DNA of 64,000 nt from Daucus carota subsp. sativus (GCF_001625215.2 NC_030385.2:45781598-45845597); one strand, 5' to 3'. Shown: positions 21,591 through 33,212, counted from the stretch's first letter. Numbers and translations are program-made. Notes: generated from the letters alone by a model not told the origin.

Positions 21591-24351
21591 ATGGCAACGG
21601 GAGGAGGAGGAGGAGGAGCAAGTAGATTGCCGACATGGAGGGAGAGAGAGAACAACAAGAGAAGAGAGAGGCGAAGGAGAGCCATTGCGGCGAAGATATT
21701 CTCCGGACTGAGAATGTATGGCAATTATAATCTCCCCAAGCATTGCGATAACAATGAAGTTCTCAGAGCTCTTTGCAACCAGGCTGGTTGGATTGTTGAG
21801 CCCGATGGCACCACCTATCGCAAGGTACTCAACGTTATTTCTTTCCTTTTAATCCCTGTTTTTCGATTTTTTCTACTATGATACCATGTTAAGTACTTAA
21901 GTTGCAAAGGCTCATGTGCAAATTGCAATAACCATTATCTTATGCGTACTCTATTTTGTTATTGGGTTCGGGTCCTGACATACATATGATCCAACATATT
22001 ATCAACATTTTTTTTGTTTTTGGGATGACATTTAACTAGATTTTTGATGAAAATGTCGGGGACTACAACGGAAAGATCGAGATGTTTTACCATCCAACTG
22101 TTTTTTTCCCGCTGAACATATGCCGCTTATAATTGATTGTTGTGGACATTACCCTTGCTATTTTGCTTCTGTTGTTTTTCTTCCTTTATTGTCACAGTTT
22201 ACTGTGCATTTTAGCAGTTTACTAGTGCCTCTTCTAACATGAGCCTCTAATCTCCAATCTTAGTACATGTACTTAAAAAAAGCCTGGTCACAAAAATAAC
22301 AAGCATGTGTTTGTTAAGATTGAGTTTTACCAAGTCAGGGACTTAGATTATCCTGCCCAGTGCCCACCACCCTGCATTTCTCCACTTCCACTTAAAAGAA
22401 TAAAATTAAAAATGTAATTTCTATACGCAACTCATGAAGATCCTGAAGTGTTAGTGGGGGCAATGTACTTTTCAGCTTTTGTTCTGTAGCTTTACTTGTT
22501 TCCTTTCATGTTCTTGGTGCAGCACCTACTTGCTGAAGCCTTTACTTTGTTATATGCTAACAGAAACTTGTGCAACTCAGCAGCAGTGTTTTTAAAAGCT
22601 CAGTTTCTTTATTTAGCATTGCTTTGCAATTGTTGGTCTCGTGAAGGGCTTGTTTATGGGAAAGTCCCATCATTTTGAGTCATTGGCTCATGGTACAATC
22701 CAATCAATGTGCCACCTTGAATTTATTGGACTTGCTCCACTGTGGTTTTTGGGCTATATTATTGTACTTTTGCTGCTTCAGTGCATTAGTTGTGGCCACC
22801 ATGTCAGAGAAAGTGTGTATCTATCTTTGTGTTATATCATCACAAGGAGGAACTACTTGATTTACCCTCTTCTTGCTTCATGTATACTTTTAACCTGTTC
22901 AGTTCACTGTGCATTTTGGGAACTGGTAGTTAAGTGATTTGCTTAGGTCTAATCAAAACAAATTTGTATGTACTTTATCTTGATTTTGTTTACTGGTAAA
23001 TGGTAATTCACCCAGGTTCCGTATTAGGCAACTCTAAAACAGTTATTGATGTTTTTTTCTTATATATTCCCGTGGAAGCTTGGTTTAGGTTAGCTGATCA
23101 TTCTGAGGACTATGGCTAATTACCTCAGAGACTTGTATAAGTATGCAATTATAAATGACGTGAATGAATGGGGTGCCTAACCATATAGTTCTAGACTTGA
23201 AACAACTGTTCGGTAAATTTATGGAAAATGGGCATCTACAGTGCTAGAGTATGTGTGTATCAGTTTGATTTATTTTTATTTTGCAGTAAACCATGTTATA
23301 TGGACTTTTTGATTCACATTGAGAATCCCCTGCGATTGACACTCCATTTTGTATGCGCTACAGTGCTTGAAAATTATACTGCATAATTTTCTTAATATCA
23401 GGACTTAGGTTCTTGGACATGTATCTATTGCGGAGAATTCCATCTGATTCTGGATGATATGTAGTATTTTCTTAGATGTTTTGGTGCTTTCTATGCTTCT
23501 AATGATATTCCGATTTTGCAGGGATGCAAGCCTGTAGAACATGTGGATGCTATGGGAGGATCTGCACCAGTGAGTCCTTGCTCGTCTTATAACTTAAGTC
23601 CCTGTGCTTCTTACAACCCTAGTCCCATGTCCTCTTCCTTCCCTAGCCCAGCTTCATCCTCTTATGCTGCTAATGCAAATGTAGATGGCAATTCCCTCAT
23701 CCCGTGGCTCCAAAACCTATCATCTTCATCCTCATCCGCCTCTTCCTCCAAGTTTCAGCATCAATATATGCAAACTGGCTCCATCAGTGCTCCGGTCACT
23801 TCTCCTTTGAATTCCCCAGCTCGAACCCCTCGATTTAGAACTGAATCTGGCTGGAATGCACCACATTACTCTTCAGTCCCTTTCTCCACTCCACCAAGCC
23901 CTGGGTATCAGATCTTCCCAAATCCAGATTGGTTCAAAGGCCTCCGAATTCCACAGAGCGGCCCGTGTTCTCCAACGTTCAGCCTTGTGTCTCCAAAACC
24001 ATTTGGCTTCACGGACGAGGCTCAAGCAGGCAACGGTTCTCGTATGTGGACTACTGGACAGAGCGGGAACTGTTCTCCCGCTTTGGCAGCAAGTATGGAC
24101 CAGGATGCCAATGTGCCTATGGATGTATCCCTATCAGATGAATTTGCATTTGGAAACAACACAAAGAAGCAAGTGAAGCCGTGGAAAGGTGAAAGGATCC
24201 ATGAAGGGTTCGTTTCAGATGATCTCGAGCTCACTCTGGGAACCTCACAGACAAGGTACTCATCGACAATGAAATTTAAACTGCATTCACAAACATAAAC
24301 ATTGTTTTGTTTTCTTTTCTGATCAGTTCATTTGCATTATATTGCAGGTAA
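21591..24351 (+). CDS. BEH4: BES1/BZR1 homolog transcription factor (BEH4-like)
   Basis: Brassinosteroid-pathway transcription factor that binds E-box/BRRE sites and is inactivated by GSK3/BIN2 phosphorylation. Exons 21591-21824, 23522-24255 and 24348-24351 give 323 residues; the last exon contributes only one base of Arg and the stop. Residues 10-90 form the atypical bHLH-like DNA-binding domain ([20 protein letters not shown], then [18 protein letters not shown]). A Ser/Pro-rich stretch follows with repeated SPxxS-type sites for BIN2 (residues about 95-150), then [10 protein letters not shown], a PEST-like acidic region, and the C-terminal EAR repression motif LELTL at about 313-317. The family member is most like BEH3/BEH4. 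The last intron and 3' UTR are copied twice more downstream (27.5 kb and 38.6 kb). Confidence 0.93.
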
Positions 24352-25865
24352 GAAGGTGAAGCAATCCGAATACAAGCGGTCTCATTGCCAGTCTCGAACT
24401 ATGTTATCTTGTTCTAAGAACAGAATAGAAGCCTTCTGTATAGTCTGTAGTCATCTTCATTATAAATGTTCTGTCTGGAGTATGAAATTAATTCATGTGT
24501 TCTCACCTATGTCTATCGCCTCGTTCACTTTGTGTTCAGTGAGATATCTTCGACATTATATTCAATATAGAGCTGCAATGATTCGGGTGGTTTTAAAACT
24601 TGTGGTTGATAGCTTAGCATCTATTTCGTTCAAAGTTTTTGTTGACGAGAATACAATACACGAAAATGCAGTTGCATAGAGATATTTTATCGTTGCTACA
24701 TAGTGATTTTGATTCGATGGCCAAACTAAATTTTGGCCAGAAAAGTTGACAGAAGGTGGACCAATTCACTACTGACTTTGCGCCTTTACCATCGAATTTT
24801 GTAAAGGCACTCGCTGTAAACTCTGTTGCCGAGTGAACTAGTGAATCTTTTACTGAAAAAAAAGGAAGCATGCAAACTGATCTGCTGGCCCTGTTTATGA
24901 GACTGACGCAGGAAGATTGAGATGTGTTTATTTACATTATTTCAGTTTGTCTATGTTCATGGCCAGATACGCATCATCTGAAAAAAGGAATCCCAGCATT
25001 AAATTGTGTTACCATGTATGGCTGAAACAACCTTTTCCTTTTATAAACTATTTTTAGCTTCTTTTTGCAAAAGAAAACGCAATCAAGTCCATGTCATTTC
25101 CTAGGTATGCTATACATTAAATTCTGTTGTCATGTTTAGTTGAAACGGATAGACCTATACCTCTACTCTGAACTATTGAAGTGGTAAGTTTTGGCGTATA
25201 ACAACATGTCAATTTATTCTTTTAATCACACTTTTATTTTGTTTTAATATTTATTTAATATTTAATGTATAAAATGAATGTAGTGTGGTGTAAAATTATG
25301 AGATGAGCTAATATTTAATATATTTCATAAAATTTTATTATTTTAGAATATTGTATATAATTAAATGGAATATCCAAAAAAAAACATGCATGCTCATTTG
25401 ATAAATCTGAACAATTAATATATGAATGAATAATATATCTGACTAATCTGAATGAATCAAATATCTGAATTCTGAATGAATAATATTATTTGATATTCTT
25501 TATGAGAAATATCTGAATGACAACTTATTTTAAATAAATATATAATCCAGTAAAAAAGATTAATCACATTTATTGACAATAAAATATCATACGTGTATAA
25601 TATTATATATATGATCTTGTTAAATATTCCTATATCAAAAATTAATAATAGCTTTGATTTTTTACACATAATTTGATGTGGAAAATATATATTTTTACAG
25701 ATTATTTTTAGATTATTCTTTTTTAAATGAAAATATAAATGTAAATTTTACTAAGAATAAATTGAAAAATAACAATAATATTTTAAATTTTTTTTTCTTC
25801 GACTCAAATCAAGTAAAAGAATCAATATATTATTTTTAAGAAGATAAAATTAATTGTTTCAATTA

Positions 25866-26013
25866 ATACAATACCAGTACCTATTTTGGATGATGGTGCA
25901 AAGAACTGCATAACCCTGTTTTACATTTAAGCAAAGTAACTGCATATGGCTATTCATAGTACAAATATAGTTGACATATTCATATTAAGAGGAAACAAAA
26001 TGTAATCACGGTT
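25866..26013 (+). repeat. 148-bp direct repeat, left copy
   Basis: CAATACCAGTACCTATTTTG through AATCACGGTTT, nearly identical to 27050-27197. The pair brackets the RNase H-like pseudogene. Confidence 0.85.
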
Positions 26014-26200
26014 TGGTTGAAACGGACAGACCTATACCTCTACTCTAAAATATTGAAGTGGTAAGAACAACATGCATGGCTAAGGGTGTATTTATATAGA
26101 GTGATTCACAGCATTTTGATCTACAAGCAATCAGTCACCCAAATCTCCTCTCCCAAATACTCCTATCTACTGCACCTTTTCACCTCCTCTCAACTCATCC

Positions 26201-26917
26201 ATGGAGAAATCTTGGAAATTTCCAGCAGAGGGCTTTATCAAGGTGAATGTTCACGCCTTCACACGTGATGTCGCTCTCCCCAATGGTAATGATTCTGGAA
26301 TCGGTATTGTGCTCAGAGATAGGAAGGGTACTATCATAAAAATGTACTATGGTACCATCCGCAATCTCACTACAAGAGCAAACGAACTCTGGGCTCTCTT
26401 GGTGGGACTTAAAGGAGCCTTTATTGAACAAGAAAATATGGTGGAACTGGAGACTGATAATGGTGAAGCAGTAAAGGAATGAGAGGACTGGAAATGGTTC
26501 ATAGACCAGAACCACTGCAAGGTTATTCAACAGCTGGAGCAGCGAAAGAGCGACCCAAATCTAACCCTAGTGGTTAGGGTTGTTGAAGAGAGTTAGAACA
26601 GATTGACAAGATACTTGGCGGAGGCGGGAGCTCTGCAGAATACACGTTTGGTAGTAATGAGGCGTTTGTTTGGTAGGGTTAAGGAAATCTGGAGCCTGGA
26701 CATGGGTTTGGGAGCTATCCATGGAGGTTTTGAAGCTATGTCGGAAGAGGAGTACGAGGACTGGTTATGGGAAGCTGAAGAAGATGAGCATGAGCATCTA
26801 ATTGAGGTGGTGGAGCTCTCGGATGATGAAGACGAAGAAGATGAAGCCAGCAGGGTTTCCTATGATCAGGAAGAGCAAGGTTTTGGTTGGAGGAACCAAG
26901 CAAATGGTGGACCTTGA
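26201..26917 (+). pseudogene. RNase H-like (RVT_3 type) gene with two in-frame stops
   Basis: One reading frame of 239 codons from 26201 to 26917, broken by TGA (26480-26482) and TAG (26594-26596); no frameshift. Residues 1-93 match the plant RNase H-like domain found in non-LTR retroelement-derived proteins (FIKVNV..., then GIGIVLRDRKGTI, ANELWALLVGLKGA, ELETDN). Of the acidic active-site residues, Glu62 and Asp86 are present but the first Asp is His18, so catalysis would be lost even without the stops. The part beyond the stops is a helical region and an acidic tail (ELSDDEDEEDEAS). A TATA-like TTTATATAG lies at 26089-26097, so transcription is possible. No poly-A tail or LINE remnants were seen. 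Confidence 0.75.
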
Positions 26918-27049
26918 GGTTAGGGAGTATGGCGGCAGGAGGCCCTGGGCGGGGATATGGCTTCTTGAAATAGTTTCATTGGATGGCTGCTTGGAATTTT
27001 CAGTTTGGATGTTCCCTTTCTCCTCTGTTTAGTATTATTAGACTAAGAC

Positions 27050-27197
27050 AATACCAGTACCTATTTTGGATGATGGTGCAAAGAACCGCATAACCCTGTT
27101 TTACATTTAAGCAAAGTAACTGCATATGCCTATTCATAGTATGAATATAGTTGACATATTCATATTAAGAGGAAACAAAATGTAATCACGGTTTTAT
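27050..27197 (+). repeat. 148-bp direct repeat, right copy
   Basis: Partner of 25866-26013; differs at a few positions. After it the sequence diverges and leads into the GT14 exon fragment. Confidence 0.85.
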
Positions 27198-27302
27198 TAA
27201 TGCCCATGGAACTGAATTCGCATCTCTGTAGACTTTTTTGAGTTTCTTTACATTTCATATTCTGGATATGCCTGTACCATAACATTACTACAATATTTGC
27301 AG

Positions 27303-27490
27303 GTTCTGCTTGGATGATCCTCTCACACTCCTTTGTAGAGTACCTTGTATGGGGTTGGGATAATCTTCCAAGAACACTTCTCATGTACTACACGAATTTT
27401 GTCTCATCTCCCGAAAGTTACTTTCATACTGTAATATGCAATGTGCCCGAGTATGTTCCAACTGTAATCAACCATGACATGCACTACATT
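27303..27490 (+). pseudogene. Isolated exon fragment of a GT14 beta-glucuronosyltransferase (GlcAT14 family)
   Basis: Behind a good acceptor (ATATTTGCAG, 27293-27302) an open stretch encodes SAWMILSHSFVEYLVWGWDN, then LPRTLLMYYTNFVSSPESYF, then HTVICNVPEYVPTVINHDMH. This is the highly conserved block of plant Golgi GT14 enzymes that add glucuronic acid to arabinogalactan proteins. It stops matching just after HDMHYI, where the DNA switches to a copy of the BES1/BZR1 3' UTR. Neither the 5' nor the 3' remainder of the gene is in the window. The fragment has no stop codon, so capture or breakage was fairly recent. Confidence in the family is high; its status as a non-functional fragment is inferred. 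Confidence 0.8.
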
Positions 27491-28480
27491 ATATTGTTCT
27501 CATTGCCAGTCTCATTGCCAGTCTCGAACTATGTTATCTTGTTCTAAGAACAGAATAGAAGCCTTCTGTATAGTCTGTAGTCATCTTCATTATAAATGTT
27601 CTGTCTGGAGTATGAAATTAATTCATGTGTTCTCACCTCCTATGTCTATCGCCTCGTTCACTTTGTGTTCAGTGAGATATCTTCGACATTATATTCAATA
27701 TAGGCTGCAATGATTCGGGTGGTTTTAAAACTTGTGGTTGATAGCTTAGCATCTATTTCGTTCAAAGTTTTTGTTGACGAGAATACAATACACGAAAATG
27801 CAGTTGCATAGAGATATTTTATCGTTGCTACATAGTGATTTTGATTCGATGGCCAAACTAAATTTTGGCCAGAAAAGTTGACAGAAGGTGGACCAATTCA
27901 CTACTGACTTTGCGCCTTTACCACCGAATTTTGTAAAGGCACTCGCTGTAAACTCTGTTGCCGAGTGAACTAGTGAATCTTTTACTGAAAAAAAAGGAAG
28001 CATGCAAACTGATCTGCTGGCCCTGTCTATGAGACTGACGCAGGAAGATTGAGATGTGTTTATATATATTATTTCAGTTTGTCTATGTCCATGTCATGGC
28101 CAGATACGCATAAATGTTGATAAAATGAGCGATGAGTTATGCTCATTGAAAGTTACCAACTATAAGTGAATGCAATCTTTTTTCAAGTGGTCCATTTATC
28201 CAAAGGATTTATGATTTTCCAAAGCGATGAGTTGTGCTCATTGAAAGTTACCAACTATAAGTGAATGCAATCTTTTCTCAAGCGGTCCATTTATCCAAAG
28301 GATTTATAATTTTCCAAAAAAAACTGATCATCTGCTGGCCAGTGAAAAAAAGAATCCGAGCATTAAATTGTGTTACCATGTTTGCCTGAAACAACCTTTT
28401 CTTTTCATAAACTATTTTTACTTTTTTTTTTTTGCAAAAGAAAACGCAATCAAGTCCATATCTTATTTCTCTTCATTCCT
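27490..28480 (+). repeat. Second copy of the BES1/BZR1 3' UTR and downstream flank
   Basis: Closely matches 24380-25080 (same AACTATGTTATCTTGTTCTA start and GGAAGCATGCAAACTGATCT). It contains its own head-to-tail duplication of about 95 bp (28130-28218 and 28224-28318, word GTTACCAACTATAAGTGAAT), which is single in unit B at 43210-43302. Confidence 0.85.
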
Positions 28481-28633
28481 CTCTTAGGTATGCTAATATG
28501 AAATTAAAAATATTAACAATAAAAAATGTGTATTGGCAAACGAGAAAAGTATTAAGAGACGGAAGAAGTAACAGTTGGATTTAAGTTTTATCAAACGAAT
28601 CAAATTCAAATACGTGTTGCTCTTTTAATTTCA

Positions 28634-29146
28634 CTAGCCTTTAACCCGTGCAAATCACGTGCGCTTTCGTAATCTATTAATTATAATTTAAATCTTAACA
28701 CTATTTTATTAGTATTTTAGTATTAATAATTTGGATTTTAGTTAGATTATATTAATCAACTGATTATATCTTCTAACGGAAATTTAGCTTTCACAATTTA
28801 TTATCTATCTATAATTATTTTTCTGATATTAATATGTGATAGTTTATTATTCAATTAATTTTAAATCAAATTTTTCATATTTCATATATCTTCATATGTT
28901 ACGTAATGGTTCGTGTTTGTAATGAAATAGAACACGTTAGAGTTAAATTTCGAGTAGAATACGTTATAATTAAAAAGTAGCGTCTCTAATTATTTATATG
29001 TATTTTAGACAAAAGATATTCAAAATTGTATATTTATAATTAGTTATACATTTATCTATATATATATTTTTTAATATTAATATATGCTATTAACAGTTGT
29101 TTCACCTTTTTCAACTAATTATAAATTATATTTAAAAAAATATTAT
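28634..29146 (-). mobile_element. Non-autonomous Helitron, 5'-truncated (family member 1)
   Basis: Read on the minus strand, the 3' end is a GCACGGG-containing hairpin region followed by TTAAAGGCTAG, inserted before T (A on the plus strand at 28633). Almost identical to 33521-34030. It lacks the 5' TCTATACTATA terminus. Confidence 0.7.
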
Positions 29147-29689
29147 CTTCATAGGATGATATCTCGGGAAAAAAAAATGCATAATTGCAACTAGTTTTTA
29201 AAGTATGTGATGATTGATTTCAAGTTAAGTTTATGACTGGCTCAGTTTGGACTCTGGAAATGAGTGGCTCAGCAGATTTAGTGATTCACTCAGCTGTGTT
29301 TATTGCATGCCAAACAAACTGAACGAGATGATTCGGTCATATAATTCTTATTCACCTCCGTTTAGAAGTAATCAAATGGCCCCTAAAGAATTATGCATTA
29401 CGCTAAGTAATTCCATATATATAGTTAACACACTTTGCTGGAGAATAGCTAGCAATAGCATAGCTACTGCAGTAGTGCTTCCAACAATTCAATACTTGCC
29501 CTGCAGGTATATTTTTTGATTGGGGTGTGGTGTTCGGTTACGTGAATAACTTTCTTTTTTCAAAAGAAAACACACAAGTCCACATCTCGCGCCATTTCTT
29601 TTAATTCCTAGCTAGCTTCATCTCCTGGGTATTAAATTCTGTTACCATATTTGGCTGAAACAGAAAGCCCTAGACCTCCACTCTAAAAT

Positions 29690-31540
29690 GTGTAACATGC
29701 ACCAGTTGAATTGAAAGTTAATATGCACCAAAAATTTCATGAGTGTGTGTGTGTGATTGTTTTTTTCATCTGATGATATGCATTGTACAGTTAATATAAG
29801 AAAATTAATTTTTGTACATTCTTACTTTCCCCCATTTTTAGAGAACATCTCAACATATTCTTAAGAAATTACTGTACATTATAATTTGGTTTTTGTAACT
29901 TGCAGGTATAGTAAGTTCTATTTTATATTTTTTTCTGTGAGATGGCTTTATGATATAGCAAGTCATCCCTGGACTCTACATAATTTTGGACCAATATGTT
30001 ATTGATATATGGCGTTTCCAAATACTTACTTTAGTTTTGGTGCTTTGTGCTGATTGTGTGCACTTTGTTTTCTGGAGAGTCCTAACTCATGTAAAAACAA
30101 CATGAGCTCAATCAGCGTGGCTTAATTGCTAGGGTTAGCTAGTGGATTCATTTGCCGATGGCATTATAATATTATTACACTAAATTATCAGTCTCTGTCG
30201 ATATTTATGTGTGTGTGGATCTTCTTTACCTTTCTTTCTTTTGATGTTGTCACCAATCAAATTTTCTCTTTTTAACATTTTACAGATGGCTCTCAGGGAT
30301 CTTTACCAATTTGTACTAAACGTGTTTCTATATATTTTTTGGTAGAGTTAAGTTCCATATAGTCCACATATTTACTGTAGTACCGTGGACCACATATGTT
30401 CTGCAACTATAGAATGACATAAAAACATTGCAAAATGTATGAAACTTGTTATTTTGTGAAATACATTCTATAAATATCACTATTTCATGAAAAATATTGA
30501 AAATAAATTATGTTCGACAAGTAGAACACATATGTTCTGTAATATGTAAATATGTTCTGCAAACTTAACATGTTTTGCAGAATAATGTGTTTTTCACTAT
30601 TTAATTTGTAGAATGTTTAGGATTGTCAAAATTTTTAACAAAATAATGATGTTTATAGAACATGATTTGCAAAATAACACATTTTGCAATGTTTTTATGT
30701 CATTCTATAGTTGCAGAACATACGTGGTCTACGGTACTACAGTAAATATGTGGACTACATGGAACTTTGTTCTTTTTTGGTAATAATATTATATTTGTAC
30801 GCTTTTTAACATGCACCAAAAATTTCATGAGTGTGTGTGTAACATGCACCAGTTGAATTGAAAGTTAATATGCACCAAAAATTTCATGAGTGTGTGTCTG
30901 ATTGTTTTTTCCATCTGATGATATGCATTGTACAGTTAATATAAGAAAATTAATTTTTGTACATTCTTACTTCCCACACTAACAACATTTTCAAATGTCC
31001 CATTTTTAGAGAACATCTCAACATATTCTTAAGAAATTACTGTACATTATAATTTGGTTTTTGTAACTTGCAGGTATAGTAAGTTCTATTATATATTATC
31101 TTCTGTGAGATGGCTTTATGATATAGCAAGTCATCCCTGGACTCTACATGGTTTTGGACCAATATGTTACTGATATATGACGTTTCCAAATACTTGCTTT
31201 AGTTTTGGTGCTTTGTGCTGGTTACGTGCACTTTGTTTTCGGGAGAGTCCTAACTCATGTAAAAACACATGAGCTCAATCAGCGTGGCTTAATTGCTAGG
31301 GTTAGCTAGTGGATTCTTCTGCCGATGGCATTATAATATTATTACACTAAATTATCTGTCTCTGTCGATATTTATGTGTGTGTGGATCTTCTTTACCTTT
31401 CTTTCTTTTGATGTTGTCACTAATCAAATTTTCTCTTTTTAACATTTTGCAGATGGCTCTCAGGGATCTTTACCAATTTATACTAAACGTGTTTCTATAT
31501 ATTTTTTGGTAATAATATTATATTTGTACGCTTTTTAAAT
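29690..31540 (+). repeat. Tandem duplication of the NHL-like gene's 5' leader and first exon
   Basis: Copy 1 (29690-30344 plus 30773-30807) and copy 2 (about 30838-31538) are close to identical from AACATGCACCAGTTGAATTG through the first exon and into intron 1. Both retain the acceptor (ACATTTT[A/G]CAG) and the ATG (30286 and 31453). Copy 1 is interrupted just past its donor by a MITE. Copy 2 has about 30 extra bases near 30977. Confidence 0.9.
30345..30772. mobile_element. Mutator-like MITE with about 90-bp terminal inverted repeats
   Basis: The first 90 bp (from GAGTTAAGTTCCATATAGTC) are the near-perfect inverted complement of the last 90 bp. The 10-bp word TTTTTTGGTA occurs on both sides (30335-30344 and 30773-30782), the size expected of a MULE target duplication. 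The tandem copy at 31500-31512 is an intact empty site, which proves the borders. Confidence 0.9.
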
Positions 31541-32590
31541 ATATCATATCATTTGTCATTGTTTTATATTTATATTTTTGTATTTATGTGCCAGGTTTTT
31601 CGGTCCTCGTCCAATCGATATTGACAGAAATCCTCAGCCCACACCGAATATCGAACTTGTTGAAGTTGTTGCTCCGGTCGAACCCATATTTGTCGATATT
31701 CTTGTCGACGTCGAGCAGCTACATCAACTCCCTCGGGATGTCAGTATTGTTGACGAGCAACAACATCAACTCTTTCGGGATGTCGACATTGTTGACGAGC
31801 AACAACATCAACCCCCTCGGGATGTCGATAATACGCCCGTCAACAATATTTTTGGTGACGTACTATATTATTTTATAACCCCTATCCATGATTTATACAA
31901 TTTATTGGTGCGTCTTTACGTTTTTATTGTCAACCGTAATTTATTGAGCTTTAGTTTTCTAATGTTCCTTGTTATTACTTCTGCGGGTTTCAGTGTATAT
32001 TATTATTACCGCCATCAATCTCAAGTTGATGTCCCTGAATTTAAAGTAGTTAATAGTACTACTTATGAATTCGACATTCAACGGGACCAACTTTCTTACG
32101 ATACTTTTTTTAATCTCTCCGTCTTTAATCCAGATAATACGAGAGAAATAGAAATCCGTAATAATATAACCCTATTTGCTTCAGACATATCGATAGGGTT
32201 TTTAAACAATACTCCTCCTCTTTTCCTTAATACCAGTCAATTTGCGCCTTTCGACTTTCATATGTCCGGCACAAATATTAATTTTAAACCCAAAATTTGT
32301 GCTTCTTCCATATACTATTATATGATTATCAATTCTGATGTCACCGTCCGTTCAGTCGACTATCCGCAAAATATTAATAAATATCAATGGGTGACACATT
32401 GTACAATTATATCTACCCAACCTCCCCAAGGACATATGACAGTCTCTTTTTGCAAAACCATAAGGTAAAATTTCACTAAAGTTTAAGCTTATTAATAACT
32501 TCTTTTGTATTAGTTTTACTAAATATTTGGCTAAGTTAGTTATCCTCTCTTTGTTTTTACAGAGAAATTAAAGCTGACAAATGGAGATGA
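31453..32590 (+). CDS. Membrane-anchored LEA-2/NHL-like protein with N-terminal repeats
   Basis: Exons 31453-31508, 31595-32464 and 32563-32590 join in frame to a 317-residue protein. Residues 1-20 (MALRDLYQFI...) are hydrophobic. Residues 56-98 contain three imperfect 15-residue repeats (VDEQQHQLFRDVDI type). A transmembrane helix spans about 136-158 (FLMFLVITSAGFSVYYYY). The rest (about 165-300) looks like a LEA-2/NDR1-HIN1-like beta domain, with FFNLSVFNPDNTREIEI at its core and several N-glycosylation sites, and ends TVSFCKTIREIKADKWR. NHL proteins are usually plasma-membrane proteins linked to defence. If intron 2 is retained, the frame ends at 32468 instead. The fold is assigned by pattern only; the repeats and N-terminus are not usual for NHL proteins. 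Flanked by a duplicated first exon. Confidence 0.65.
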
Positions 32591-32862
32591 CGCACAGAGA
32601 ACAAATGGAAGAGAAATAAAAAAGAGACTGCCATTAGTCGACTAAATGTGTATGATTTGAGTCTATTTGAAATTATTATTCAATGAAAATTTTGTTGTCC
32701 TACTACCTAATGTGTGTAGAGAAATAAAAAATGAAAAAATCAGTTAACTTTCACAGTTTCAATGAACTTAATATTTATCTTCTCTTATATTAAAAATTCC
32801 TTTATTTTTTCATGAAATATATATTCCTAAGTATATTTGTTAATGTGATTTGGTTTGGACAG

Positions 32863-33050
32863 ATCTTGCCCAGAATAAAGAAGAGGAGAAGTACAATGTA
32901 TGTTCTGATGAAATGTCGCTTCCGGACTGCGATAAAGAATGGGATGCCCATTTTTGTTCATTAACGTGCATAACTAAATATAATGATGGATGATTACTAG
33001 ACGCAATTTGTGAGCGTAACCAAATTTGTTTATGTAAATGTGCATGTTAA
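32863..33050 (+). pseudogene. Decayed defensin-like (DEFL/LCR) second exon, unit A copy
   Basis: After an acceptor (GGACAG, ending 32862) a frame runs to TAA at 33048-33050 with one in-frame TGA (32991-32993). The frame contains nine cysteines, with a C-x3-C pair in the middle (FCSLTCITKYNDG) and a closing C-x-C-x-C-x-C, the spacing of plant defensin-like cysteine-rich peptides. Its start DLAQNKEEEKYNV fits the mature-peptide exon of a two-exon DEFL gene. No signal-peptide exon was found upstream. Unit B holds a homologous copy with different lesions. Confidence 0.6.
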
Positions 33051-33212
33051 AGATATTATATGAAGAAATAAATAATATTTAATTATAATCAAGAAGATGC
33101 TGTGAATTTTATGGTGTTTTTAAATTTTAATATTTGGATAAAAATACATCTTTTTATATTTTTATATTTTATGAAAGTTATTATAATTTCTACCATCCTA
33201 TCAAAGTTATTA

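Noticed and set aside
21501-21881. Upstream extension of the BES1/BZR1 first exon
   Set aside because: The extension begins with TTG, not ATG, and reads through a GA microsatellite. The family start is the ATG at 21591.
24332-24679. 115-codon frame repeated at 38683-39033 and in part at 27474
   Set aside because: It begins in the BES1/BZR1 last intron and runs through the 3' UTR. It recurs only because the DNA was duplicated, and the antisense frame is equally open.
25457-25669. 70-codon minus-strand frame repeated at 43857-44069
   Set aside because: Composition (Ile, Tyr, Asn, Lys) is that of translated AT-rich DNA; duplication alone explains its presence in both units.
29247-29519. 90-codon frame repeated at 44322-44627
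   Set aside because: Shared by duplication, interrupted by a hAT insertion in one copy, no recognisable domain and no conserved frame end.
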